Positions 32,555 through 44,225 of a DNA stretch of 64,000 nucleotides are shown piece after piece. Made by a program: the position numbers and the translations under genes. The stretch spans positions 8,492,244 to 8,556,243 of the forward strand of contig NC_135778.1 of NCBI RefSeq assembly GCF_028453695.1, given 5' to 3'. The notes under the pieces are model-generated. The model worked only from the letters and a program-made list of their open reading frames with translations. It made no database searches and was not told the origin of the DNA. How positions within the stretch are numbered: the stretch's first letter is position 1; every line of letters starts with the position of its first letter. The DNA comes from Augochlora pura (lineage: Eukaryota > Arthropoda > Insecta > Hymenoptera > Halictidae).

Positions 32555-32960
32555 CTGTATACTGTACTACATTATACTAAACCAAATTACTTTAAGCTAT
32601 ACTAAACCAAACTGTACGAAACTATAGCTAACTATAGTGAAAATATAACTAATTAACATTCAAGACGGTTTGTTGGCGAACTATACTGTATACTATACGA
32701 AACTATACTAAACTATATTAAACCAATCTATAGTAATCTGTACAAATCCAAGCTATACTAAACTATATTAAACCAATTTATAGTAGACTATACTAAACAA
32801 AACTGTACTAAAGTATACTAGACTAAGCTATACTAAACTGTATCAAACCCATCTATAGTAAACTATTTTTATAAACCAAATTGTACTAAGCTATACCATA
32901 CTATAACTAACTGTGCTATACTGTAACTAACTACATTAAACTATAACTAACTACACTAAA
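32555..32960. repeat. CTATACTAAAC-type minisatellite, cluster 2
   Basis: The same units as at 29950-30140. Within the cluster a larger block beginning ACATTCAA and leading to CGAACTATACTGTATACT (about 32525 and 32658) is duplicated, so long-range tandem duplication accompanied the short repeats. Confidence 0.9.
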
Positions 32961-33402
32961 AATACAAAAATAAAAATATAAAGTTACAAAAACATAAAAT
33001 ACTAACTATAAAATAAAAATCAAAAAATATTAAACTTGAATCGAGCTATTGAATTGAAAAATGATCATCATCTCGTCCTTCGTCATCTCGGATCTTCTTA
33101 GCATTCGCAACCGCGCTCGATTATGGCTGCGGTATTTCCAAGTATTGTTATTCAGATATAGGCTTCAGGATCGGAATAACAGGGAGCCGGGACGACGGAT
33201 TCGGTGGAACCGCATTTCCTTCGAGGAAGTGTCCCTATCGCCGGGAATATTCATTAATTACCGGGAACGCTCGAGTTTTTTCCTCGTTCGCGCGGCCGCC
33301 CGTCGAAGGCTGAACGTATAAAAATATTATGGTCTGACGCGAATCGCGACACGCCGCTCCATTTATCACGGGCTCGTAAAAGGGGGAAATATGGTGATGA
33401 CC
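32961..33402. other. Non-coding DNA between repeat clusters
   Basis: An 86-codon frame (33061-33321) overlaps a diverged duplicate of 32221-32295 and shows no domain. GC-rich at 33060-33440. Confidence 0.5.
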
Positions 33403-33799
33403 GTGACAGTAAAAACGATTGCGGCGCCTATCAAAAATAGCCCGCTAAATACTAAACCAAACTATACTAAGCTATAGTAATCCGGACACTACTAAGTTAT
33501 ACTAAACCAAACAATACTAAACTGTAACTAAATAATCTAAAAGTATACAAATCTATACTAAAACGAACTATATTAAGCTATACTAAAACAAACTATGCTA
33601 CGCTATACTAAACCGAACTATACTAATCTATTTTAAACCAAACTAAACCAAACAATACTAAGCTATAACTAAACCAAGTTATACTAAATTATAACTAACG
33701 ATATTAAAACTATGCAAATCTATACTAAATCAAACTATACTAAGCTGTACTAAACTATAGTGACAGTAAAAACGATTGCAACGCCTATCAAAAATAGCT
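33403..33799. repeat. CTATACTAAAC cluster 3 inside a 357-bp duplication
   Basis: A unique flank GTGACAGTAAAAACGATTGC followed by GCCTATCAAAAATAGC occurs at 33403 and again at 33760, on both sides of a CTATACTAAAC-type array (33442-33759). The 357-bp spacing shows that array and flank were duplicated together, or that the array expanded within a duplication. Confidence 0.9.
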
Positions 33800-35310
33800 C
33801 TGCAATGTCGCCTTGAATGCGTGGATTTACTAGTCTGTAGCAAAACTTGAGACTTCTGATGGAAGATGATAATGTTTGCAACGATTTGCGCTGTTGAATG
33901 TGCAATTTGTTTTTGTAGACATTGATTTAGATAATGGTGATAGGTAATAATAATGTCACTGAGAATACTCGAGAATGTCTACGATAAATATATAATAGTG
34001 TGTTTACTTAATAATATATAATAGTACTTAATAATGTGGTACAATGATAGTGTAATTATTACAGTTATTACGATGATGGTAGTAGATGATAATAAAGTTA
34101 ATAGTATGGTACATAATAGCATGTTTGAGGAAGAGGTAGGATTATTAGATGGGAAGTAATATATGGGACACCATAGTGTTGGGTTATGTATAAGAGAGAA
34201 GTTATATTGTAATGAAGGGAATGAAGTATTTGAATGATTTTTGCGACATTTGGTGAAAACTATTACGTAATTGCTTGGATAAAAAAATAGAATGAGTATT
34301 TTATATTCTTATTTTTTTCTCTGTATATACCACATATTGTATAATATGTAATATATATGGTCAAAAATAAAACAAGTGAATATAATAAATATATGACAAG
34401 TGCAGCTAATATATATAGTAAGTATGTATAAATATAGAATAAATACATATAATAAATACGGAGCAAATATATATATAACAAATACACACAATAAACATAA
34501 AAGCACGAATCGCCAGAGCAAACATCAGCTACAATATAAATTAATTTATATTAATAACCATAACTCGAAGATACAATATGAGCCGATAGAAAATGTCCCT
34601 GGGACTTAATACTATAACCTATTCTAACCTGTCACGAACTTCCGCGATCATTCGTCCTTCTACCCTAATTCCAAAACAACCGGCAATCTATAACATGACC
34701 CCGAGATTGCTTATCGATTTACAGCCACAGAACCGCGGCTGATATTAAACAATTCATCAGAAAATCTCCCCCCTGTTATTTACCCTAGACTCTTTCGACG
34801 CTATTAAATCAGCGACCTTCGACGACGCGACGCCGACTCGATGTACAAATTCTAGACAAAATAATGCTACACCATATCTCGAAACAACAATATTTACGCA
34901 ATCAACGCTCGCGTTCCGTAAATCGAGGAAAACTACAGTGTCGGCACGAGTGCCAATAATAGAATTATTTTTTCCTCGTTCGCAAACTGTCTTTTCCTTA
35001 TAAATAATGTGTTTTTTCCTTATTTGTACATCTTTCCCACGAAACGTCTTGTTTAACAATCTATTTTCGTTGCGAATGATCTCATAAAATTTATTATGAT
35101 TTTATACAAAATAGTATGTTATTCGATTAAGTGAAAAGTAATAATATATTTAGCATTAATTAATTACTTCTTTAACGTTTATATACCGTGGATATCTTAA
35201 TAAAATATGGCAGAATTTTAATGTTAATTAGTGTTTGAATTTGTCTAGATGTTTATTGATATTATATGGGGAGGTTTACTCTTTTGGTTAAGTAAATGGT
35301 AGTGGCTAAG
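33800..35310. other. AT-rich non-coding DNA
   Basis: Includes ATAATAGTA-like runs (33980-34140) and AATAAATAC-like runs (34400-34500). Tyr/Ile/Leu-rich minus frames at 34263-34521 come from AT-rich repeats. A GC-richer part lies at 34620-34830. No gene is supported. Confidence 0.5.
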
Positions 35311-35345
35311 TTAACCCTTTATAATCCACACCATCATGGATGTTA
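35311..35345 (+). mobile_element. TTAA-type element end with short hairpin
   Basis: TTAACCCTTTATAATCCACA at 35311, with CATCATGGATG (4-bp stem, 3-base loop) about 21 bp inside. Same plan as the complete TTAA elements. No partner end was identified. Confidence 0.4.
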
Positions 35346-37060
35346 CCTACTTTATTGTTATCTAAGTATAAAACAAATTTTATCAAGACGTTGATTTCTC
35401 GTTTCCAAGAAACGTTTGTTACTTAACAACCCTATCACATGTCGTAGGATTTCTTGTTTACAATCGTAATCGTTACAGAAAAAATAGGGAGTCCGATGTA
35501 CGGTCAGCTGATAACAGCGAAGGATGCGATAAACGCGAGTCGGTACTTCGGCTCGCAGCCGCGTCGCCATGAATATGTATCGGAGTGGGGGGGGGGGGGG
35601 GGGGGGGCGGGGCCTTCTCCGGCAGTTTTTCCCCGCAGCCGTGAGCGATTTTTGAGAAACCGTCGCCGGGGATTACCGGCGCATTCCCCTCCCTCCTCTT
35701 TGCCGAGCGTTAACACCGAATTGAATAACAAAAGAGAGCGCGCGGCGGGACTGGCCAAACACTCCTCACGAACCGGTTGCCGGGGGACACTTTCTGCGCG
35801 CGAGAAATGCCCGACTTTGGAAATCGGGTGCCCGCGCGCGACGAACTTTCGACGCAACGAAATGCCGGCCGGTTGAACTTTGTCGTCGCAGTTTCGAGCG
35901 TTTGCTCGTAGGCGCGGTTTTCTGTCGAAAAGCTCGCCGCGAGAATGAAAGATGGCGCGGAGAGGTCTCAACGCGATTCGTTGAAGAATTGAGATTTTTA
36001 TTTAAGGATTTTATCAAGCATCTGATTTTTATTTACATTAATAAAGAATAAAATATTAATACAACAAAATTTACAATTAACAAAATATTAATAAAAAATA
36101 CATTATTTATATTCTCTCGGTGTGCTTGGTATGTCTTTGATTGCAAATGATTAGGGAACTAGTAATAAATAAATAGGTAAATAAATACATGAATATGTTT
36201 CTGTTTATTTATTTATTGTGTGTTATATTATTTTAGTATCTTAATAGATATTAATGCAATTTTGTGTGTAATTTAATTGTTTAAGGAACACTTTCTTAGC
36301 GGATTAAGAAATGAGTGAAATATCTTATAAAGTTACTATTAGTTAACTTAATAAATGTGTTTATATTTAATTTAAATTATTTTCACACAATCTTTCCAAA
36401 AACCAAATTAACAATTTGGAGTTTTATTAGCACTAAATTAACTTACAAAAAGCTTCAAAAATTTAAAGTTATGTTAACATTTATATTAACTTACCATAAC
36501 TGCGACAATTATAAATAATAAATGAATACTAATTACTTTATTTTCAAATAATATCATTCGTTCTTACGTGAAATGCAATGAAAGACTGCGATAATCATAA
36601 ATAATTAATAATAAGCACTAAATTACCTCAGCAACAAATTTGGCCAGCAACCGACACAGGTATCGTCGAACAATGGTACCCTTTCCTTGAGCGATGAGTA
36701 AAATGTGACTTGCGCCACTATCGTTCTAACCAAGCGAAGTGAAACCTATGCAAACCAGGGGCCTCTTAATCCCGCGGCTATTCGCGGATGCAAATCGGCG
36801 TTGCGAAACGCGATCGGTGAACCCCGTGGAACGCGAAAACTTTCTCGATCATCGATTCCACGAGCCGCATTATAATTTCAGATCGTGGGCGACGGATCGC
36901 TCCTCCGTTTTTTCCTATCCCCTGCGTCGCGTTGCGTCACGGCCGTGCGTCAAACCTGTCGAAGTGACGCCTCGCGTCCGTCGACGACTATTCGTTTCGC
37001 GACCCCCTCGATCCTCCCTTGGCGTCGCGTAGGGCAGGACGTTTTTATTCACGGCCCGGA
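35346..37060. other. Mixed non-coding DNA with a 21-base G run
   Basis: GC patches at 35480-35970 and 36740-37060 flank AT-rich sequence. A G homopolymer of 21 bases (35587-35607) is the most notable feature. The 140- and 155-codon frames over 35454-35971 occupy opposite strands of the same GC-rich patch, read through the G run as Gly or Pro, and show no domain. Confidence 0.5.
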
Positions 37061-37385
37061 TGGCCGACCGATAAAATTTATTTATTTATTTAGGTAAAGA
37101 TATTAGATTATAAAATAATTTCTTATTATTGATCGCATTATTTCTTACATATTTATGAACTATTTTAATAAAGAATTGCTTGACTAAATAGATTGAATAA
37201 TTTATTATTATTATTGGCTCGACTGGCCGACCGATAAAATTTATCTATTTATTTAGATAAAGACAGTAGATTATAAAATAATTTCTTATAATTGATCGCT
37301 TTATTTCTTATATATTTTTGAATTATTTTAATAAAGAATTGTTCGATTAGGTAGATAGATTAATTTATGAATAATAATGGATGAT
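37061..37385. repeat. 163-bp tandem duplication
   Basis: TGGCCGACCGATAAAATTTA starts at 37061 and 37224. The two copies remain alignable for about 155 bp with scattered substitutions. Confidence 0.9.
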
Positions 37386-37452
37386 GAATAGTGATTATAA
37401 TGAATATATTTAATAATAAATAAATATATAGAACAATATATACGCAAATGTA

Positions 37453-37640
37453 ATTTATAATAAATATACAGAACAATAATAGATAAAATAGAAGATAAAT
37501 TAAAGAAAAATTGAGGAAGCTGAAGAAGAAATGAAATGTTTGAATAAATTATAATAATATATATAATAATATATATACATATATTATTTATAATAAATAT
37601 ACAGAATAATAATCAGTAAAATAAAAGATAAATTATAGAA
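37453..37640. repeat. 133-bp spaced duplication
   Basis: ATTTATAATAAATATACAGA then an ATAATAG/CATAAAAT-like block occurs at 37453 and 37586. The intervening sequence is AT-rich. Confidence 0.75.
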
Positions 37641-39140
37641 TAGAGTAACTAATTTTACATAAAGAATAATTGAAGAAACTTATGAATCTGAAATAAATAT
37701 TTATTCGAAATAACACGAATAATACAATTAATACAATAATACAAATAATACATTAAACATTCTTCAATTCTCTGAACATTTGCCGTCAACTTAAAAATTC
37801 GAGCCGGTCGTAAAATTCGTTGCCGAACAATCGCGCGATTTGCATCGCTTTCACAGTAGACTCGGTTCACTTAGCGTCCTTTGCAGAGCAAAGAGAATCG
37901 GTGGAAAGATCGAGTGGAAACGGTGAAAACGCAGAAAATGATCCTGTATTTTCTGATAATTGCCGGAGAAACGTGGCGAAGCAGGCAGCCGCGATAAATC
38001 GCCGACAGAGAGACGGTGGCGTCGTTGGCGAGGACTTGGAACTATTCCGCTGGATGAAATAAGGATTCCTGGAGGGAGCGTATCTATTTCTGTTAAAATA
38101 TGTTACGAGTGTAGAGATCGGCCGATACGCCGAGGCGCAGGGGCACCGATGATAATTTGCGGCTACCGTGGATCTCGCATTGCCGAGGGGATTTCCGCGA
38201 AGACAATTAACCGTGCCGCCGCTCGTGCCTGGAAAACGCCTGGCGCCATGCGTCACGCCGTTACCGCGAAACGGAAGTGGTATCCTGCGACGCTGGTCCC
38301 GCGGCTTAGAGAACAGATCTTCGAGGCACTCGGAATAAAAATCGTATCTGATCGATGTTAACAAATGTCTATTAAAGTAATCAATATTTTAACAAAGTGC
38401 CTTAATAATTTTTTCTTTAGAGAATGCGAAAATCAATTAACCTCGACGTAAATTGTTCTTTTGTTGAATAAAAAATTCTTTTGTAAATATTTAATAGTAT
38501 AATTTGTTCTAAACTTTGTATGGATTAATTTCGATTCGTAATAGTTTTTATTGTGAATTATTGGGTAGTCGATACGGTTAGTATAAAAATCTGTTATATA
38601 ATATGTTAGAATAATAGTTTGTAATTTGCGCCTAACCATAATTATGTATAAACATTTATCGAGCGGTTGCGCCGTTTTTGTTTATCGACCATACGTTGTT
38701 GTCTTGTCGACAGATCTGATCGCATCGTTCGTTATGTTGTACAAACACACCGCGTTACATAATTAAATACAATACGTTATTTCTTATTCAGCCAAATATA
38801 TATATAATCACGCATCAACTCTAACATAATATAAACAAATTATAAAAAGACTAACATAAAATAATACAAATATAAGAAGACTTTCTGAACTAAATACGCG
38901 ATAGATAATTAAACCATTTAAAAATCGAGGTAATAAGTGTTTAAAACCATTAATGGTAATAATTCATTCATATCTATATTTATCATTGTGAACTTTTTCA
39001 TTTTTTTTTTTCAATTATATAAGTATGAATAGAGACTCTAGATTACGATTATATTATAAAGTTCATTTTTCAATCTTTTCTATTGCACGAAAAGCTGTGG
39101 GTGCGTTAACATTTTCATAACATTAATAGTACACAATACA
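37641..39140. other. Mixed non-coding DNA
   Basis: A GC-richer segment at 37800-38350 carries opposing frames of 133 codons (37960-38361, plus) and 165 codons (37867-38364, minus) with no recognisable domain. The rest is AT-rich. Confidence 0.5.
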
Positions 39141-39295
39141 TATTTAATTTATTGTATTTATTTTGTGTATATATCGTCCATTTTATTTACTTCATTTTTA
39201 TTTCATCCATTTTATTTATTTTATTTTTATTTCATCAATTTTATTTGTTTCATTTTTATTTCATTTTTACTTCACCTATTTTATTCATTTCACTA
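39141..39295. repeat. T-rich imperfect repeat (TTTCATTTTTATTTCAT-like)
   Basis: Degenerate TTTATTTCATCCATTTTATT units fill the interval. The 66-codon Phe/Ile/Tyr-rich frame over it is a repeat product. Confidence 0.75.
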
Positions 39296-40240
39296 ATCAC
39301 AAAAGGTACCTAAAATCTAAAAAATTATATAATAATATCACAGCTCACAGTAGTACAATTTAACACATCAACCTCAACAAAACACAACAAATTATTAGTT
39401 ACATTATTTGTATATAATTACAACAGATAACAAATAATTGGTGGCATTGTTCACAGGCCACCGATCGGTCAAGCGTTAATTACTCTCTAATTAGTCTTTC
39501 CACGATCGGAACAATGCCGACCGAGATTAGTTTTCGTAATACTTTTGGGGAAAACCATCCCGCAGCGTTGTTTAACATGGTCGATCGGTATCGCGCGCCA
39601 ATGGGACGATTATCTTCGTCGAGGATTCACCGGCCGGCGTTTTTATCTACTCCTTTTAATATTTTCACCATTAACACGATATTTAGACGATAGAGCCCTG
39701 TCCGTGGCGATTTGCATAGATATTTATTACAATGCGAGCTGTCACGTTCGCTAGGAATGCATCGCGTGCGTTTCGGTCACGATTCTGCGTGGCATCGTGA
39801 ACAAAGGACACACGGCTCGCCGATATGCGCGTTCAGTTCTTTTTTTTTATTCGACGCTGTAAAGATTCGATTTTTACTGCAGTTTTATTTAAGACTGCGT
39901 CCGATTGTTGAAAAAATAATTTTCGAGTATCTCTTATTTTATCCATTCGATAATGGATACTTATGTATAAACTTAATAAAATATTAAAAGGAGTTAATCC
40001 TGAACATTCTGTTTTCCATTAATATTCTAATCCATTTTTACTCTTCCATTATTCCATTTCTTATAAATGATATTCGTAATTGTTTATCCAGCAATGGTTA
40101 TTTCTCGCTCGGTGCACCATACAAAAAGATTAAAAGATTAGTTGCAATTTGTTCGTATTGTACATTCGTGTCCGACATCAACAATTTCAATGAAACTTTC
40201 AGAATGTTTACCACCGACGCGCGAATATAACTAATTGAAT
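39296..40240. other. Mixed non-coding DNA
   Basis: A GC-richer part at 39450-39830 is flanked by AT-rich DNA. Short frames (39545-39754, 39712-39987) have no recognisable domain. Confidence 0.5.
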
Positions 40241-40372
40241 CTGCAAAATGGATCTACGGTATGCATATCTGGAAAATGGATCTACAAAATGCGTCTACAA
40301 AATGGATCTGCAAAATTCATCTGCGAAATGGATCTGCAAAATGGATCTGCGAAATGGATCTACAAAATTGAT
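40241..40372. repeat. 13-bp minisatellite, about 10 copies
   Basis: The unit is AATGGATCTGCAA with variants GATCTACAA, GCGTCTACAA and TTCATCTGCGA. The period of 13 keeps one frame open (40248-40451), but the encoded repeat cycles through three phases and is not a recognisable protein. Confidence 0.95.
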
Positions 40373-41043
40373 CCTGGACACTCAAAATGACAGGACAGGT
40401 GACATCGTAATGAACATACTACGGTTTCGCTATACCGGCACTGTTCATTAATAAATATTACCACGTTGCGAGAGAGCCACACAGTATATTGAACGTATTG
40501 CTTCTTGGATAATCAGGGAGACATTTGTATTAACAATTCCGTACGCTTAAATAGCATTCCCCACAGTCGATTTTATTATTTAGGAATTACTTAATTAAGT
40601 ATTATTAATTGAATTAGGTCTTTGTAAATATTAGTTAATATTTGTTGAATCTATGATTTCATTCGAATGACGATAAACTATAAATAGTTAACTAATGGAA
40701 AATAGTCTGTTTCAGTACACTACGTATATGTATATTGCAATTGTCAGAATCAATAATTTAGTCAGAGTAAACTGTCTTCTTCTTTTATTATTTATAGCTT
40801 CCTTTTTCTTAAATGTGCTATCGCATGGAATTCATCTGTTAACATTTATCATTAAGTCTTCAATTTTTGATAAAATAATTTCACACAATATTTTTGCATG
40901 CCTATATATTTTGTTTTTTTTAATTTTTATGTTTGTCACTTATATTATTTGTTGAATTATATATGCAGAGATATGTATTACTCAGCCTTTTCTTGAATTT
41001 CTATAAAAATAAATGAATATATATATATAATACAAATAATATT

Positions 41044-41047
<4 letters not shown>
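40373..41047. other. AT-rich non-coding DNA
   Basis: An 86-codon hydrophobic frame (40695-40955) is Phe/Leu/Ile-rich from AT composition and has no recognisable family. No gene is supported. Confidence 0.5.

Positions 41048-41076
<29 letters not shown>
41048..41076. repeat. (CT)n microsatellite
   Basis: About 14 uninterrupted CT units in AT-rich DNA. Confidence 0.95.
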
Positions 41077-41079
<3 letters not shown>

Positions 41080-41764
41080 CGTATAAATTAAATAAAGAAA
41101 TAAATGAGTAAATATATATACACATGTAATACAAATAAAAATAAAAAGCACACGTATATCAAATAAATGACAGATAAATCTCCGACAAATTATCTGTTCC
41201 AAACAAGAGAAAAGAAAAGATACATTATTACGTCTATTCGCGTTCGAGGCAGCAGATAGGAACAGAACGATTTAAATGCGTCGGAAACGATAAATCAGAT
41301 CAGGTCGTTTAATCAGCCTGTATCCGTCCACCCCCCCCCCCCCCCCCCCCACCCATCGAACACAGAACGGCTGAATCGTCACGAATTAGTTGAAAATGCT
41401 GGATAAACAGAGGAAGCACGAGAGAGGCAATTGGTTAGTATTTCCTGATGATCGGATTACTAATGATTAGTATCTAAGAACCCGGACGATCGAGTTACTA
41501 ATCGCCAGTCCCCGACATCTCCCCCATTTCTCCTCCGATCTCCTACGGGCAATCGACATCGATCGATAACATCGGAATCTTGTCGTGCTTCCTACGAATT
41601 TAGCGTTTTCCCTCCTCGCCGTTCCTCTTTCTCCTATCCGTTCCACCTACGATGGTAACAGTAAACAGCTCTAGTTGCAACCGGATAACATAATATCTTA
41701 CGTTATAATGAAGAATAAATATATGAATCCCGAAATAGTTAAAAATATTTAATAAACTTGAATA
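41077..41764. other. Mixed non-coding DNA with a 20-base C run
   Basis: A C homopolymer at 41331-41350 is followed by moderately GC-rich sequence. Around 41430-41510 a GATGATCGGATTACTAAT-like block recurs once (GACGATCGAGTTACTAAT). No gene is visible. Confidence 0.55.
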
Positions 41765-42300
41765 GACTTGGTTTAGTGACGTCTTAAGTTGGACGTCTCT
41801 TTAATAGACGTCTTAATAAGATATAATACGACCTACAGACGTCCAATTTAGGACGTAAGACGTTCAAATCTGAAACGGCTGTAAAATGGACGTCTTCGAG
41901 GCGTTGCGAATTATATAAAATTAGATGTCCTAAGAACGTCTTCAGGACGTCTTTAATAAGTCTTAGAGACGTCCTTTTGACATCTGAAATAAGACGTTTT
42001 AAAGACGTCCATTTTAGTATATAAAACGTTCAGACATAAAATTACTGTAAAATGGACGACTCCAAGATATCGCGAATTATTTAAACTGAGATATTACAAG
42101 GACGTCTTTAAAACGTCATAACAACGTCCTTTTAACGTCTGAAGTAAGCCGCCTAGAGTAATACGTCCTAAATACATTCAAACTTAAAATAGCTCTAAAA
42201 GAAATGTTTTCAAGACGCTGAGATTAAACCGAATCCAATTATGACAAGAACGTCTTTAAAACGTCTTAACAACGTCCTTTTAACGTCTGAAATATCCACA
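41765..42300. repeat. ACGTC-rich tandem repeat, about 150-165-bp unit
   Basis: The interval is saturated with GACGTC, ACGTCTT and ACGTCCTTTTAACGTCTGAA motifs. Larger units begin with a TTCAAATCTGAAACGGC-like block at 41863, 42029 and 42177 (166 and 148 bp apart), each followed by AAATGGACG or AAAGAAATG and a GAACGTCTTTAAAACGTCTT-like part. Related ACGTC-rich stretches lie at about 5375-5425, 52258-52503 and 54825-55010. No open frame spans it. Confidence 0.85.
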
Positions 42301-43867
42301 GAAATCCATTACTCTTACACAATAACACATCTCGTCTTCTCACGTTATTAAACTACACTTAGCATTCCTAAAGTGTTCATCCGAAATAATTATTTAATTA
42401 AAAATAAATAATAACTAATCGTCGTAATTCATTTAACAGTTTACCGAACGAACAGCAGCGGTCTTCTATCTGTCCCGACTCGTTCAACGATGGCGTCGGC
42501 GGATAGCATGATCACCGGGCAATTGGCGTGACTCCACCGGCTTGTTGGCGGATCAGAAGCCGTAGTAATTAGGGCCCGGGCACGTGAATAAATCTCTCCT
42601 CTGCCCCATTAATTTTTCGGACAGATGCTCGGTCACGGCGACGGGGTGGGACAACCGATCGCGCTCTTCCACCATCGATTGATTCCTTTATGGCGTTCTA
42701 GCGTGGCACGGCCGTTTCCGGATTTGTTTAGAGTACGTTTTCCCCGTCGTCGACTCGTTGATCGGCACGATATTGTCGGGTCTCCTGGTAGACCGACGAC
42801 CGGTATTGGGTCGTAAATTTTTCTCTCTCCCCCTACTCCACGTAAAAACGGATCGATGGTTTACGGAATTATGGCAGCGAGGAATTATTTAAATGTAATC
42901 GGGTCACGGAAATCAACATATGTCCCTGATCGAATTAACAAGGGCTGGGAATAAGGGAGGATCGTGGGGACGGACGGCACATCTGCGTTTGCCGAGTCAC
43001 GTTTCTGTGTGTATTTTTATTGTTATTTAGGAGGAGGGCGGGCCAGCCAATTACTCTGGTAATTTAGTCTCGAGGTTAGAGCGACGAAGTTGGCATTGAA
43101 AGGAGTGAAATAATTTCTGGAGCTGTTTTAAACAATTCTGTCTTTAAATATATTATAAGGTATATTATTAGATATTATTAAATATTATTAGATATATTAC
43201 TAAATATAAGTATATTAAAATACGTTTAATTTTAACGTGTGTTCTTTAATACCATATTAATAATTTAACATTGCTAATTGACTTTGAAATGAACACTACT
43301 GCTACCACAGTCAAGGGACCAGTTCCATGTTTTAAAATTATTATAACAATTAAGTGAATATTCTTAGGACAATTATTACATAAATTACAGGAAATTATAA
43401 GAACAAGTACTATACTATATTTTCACTGTTTTTATCAATATACGTCACTGAATTTTACTTTTCATCAACTCTAACCTCAAATAAAAAATTGGGACACATC
43501 TTCCACGATAAATATAAAATCGTGCTCGGAGAGAAGAAGGAAGGCTCGCATAACAAGGTTCCAACATCTCATTTTATTTTTCCAGCGTCGATAATCGTTC
43601 ATCTTGTAACAAGTAACTCCGTTTTTATAGGCGCTTCTCGCTAACAATAAAATAGGATCGTGACCTTTAAAGCGACACCTTATCGAATCCATAAACGCGG
43701 TAAAAAAGTGTATACGTCCTCGTTAAATCTGCGGGGCCAGAAGATAAGAAGCTATTATCTCGAACAGTTTTCTCGAGATAACCGAGCCTCTCGATTCTCT
43801 CACCCCACCCCACACACAGAAATTGCTCATTAAAACGGGAATAAAAATGGAGGGACACCAGATAACG
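42301..43867. other. Mixed non-coding DNA
   Basis: GC-rich at 42425-43110, then AT-rich. Short frames (42625-42816, 43477-43692, 43667-43912) have no recognisable domain. The 42840-42970 segment is low in repeats and might be a conserved non-coding element, but that cannot be judged from one genome. Confidence 0.45.
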
Positions 43868-44225
43868 GCGGCGCCCACGAAATCGCTGCCACGAGGACGC
43901 CGGGGCTGTCATCGGAAAATTCGACGGACAGAAAAATCGTACGTCGAAGTTCGATGTCTCGTTGCAAAGGGAAAACTCTATTCTATAATTTCGCGTTGGT
44001 TTCGGATTTCTAAAAAATTATGGCACCGTTTTGTAGACGTTGTAACGCGGCGCCCAGGAAATCGCTGCCACGAGGACGCCGGGGCTGTCGTCGGAAAATC
44101 TGACCGGCAGAAAAATCGTACGTCGAAGGTCGAGGGCTCGTTGCAAAGAGGAAACACCAACGTACAATTTCACGTTGGTTTCGCATCTTTAAAAAATTAT
44201 TTCACCGTTTTACAGACGTTTTAAT
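43868..44225. repeat. 179-bp tandem duplication, GC-rich
   Basis: GCGGCGCCCA then GAAATCGCTGCCACGAGGAC starts at 43868 and 44047. The copies align over essentially the whole 179 bp, down to an ACAGACGTT-like end. The unit is not a multiple of three, so the 133-codon frame through both copies (43823-44224) changes phase and does not repeat at protein level. This argues against coding. Confidence 0.95.

Noticed and set aside
34263..34521. Tyr/Leu/Ile-rich minus frames that look mitochondrial
   Set aside because: Compared with mitochondrial membrane proteins because of the ND4 insertion. No ordered motif blocks, only AT-rich repeat composition.
36315..36518. 67-codon AT-rich hydrophobic frame
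   Set aside because: No similarity to known mitochondrial or transposon proteins. Typical of AT-rich DNA.
37867..38364. Opposing 165- and 133-codon frames
   Set aside because: They occupy opposite strands of the same GC-rich segment, neither shows a domain, and both end in AT-rich DNA.
43823..44224. 133-codon frame across the 179-bp duplication
   Set aside because: The two DNA copies are read in different phases, so the protein does not repeat. A conserved coding duplication would keep phase.
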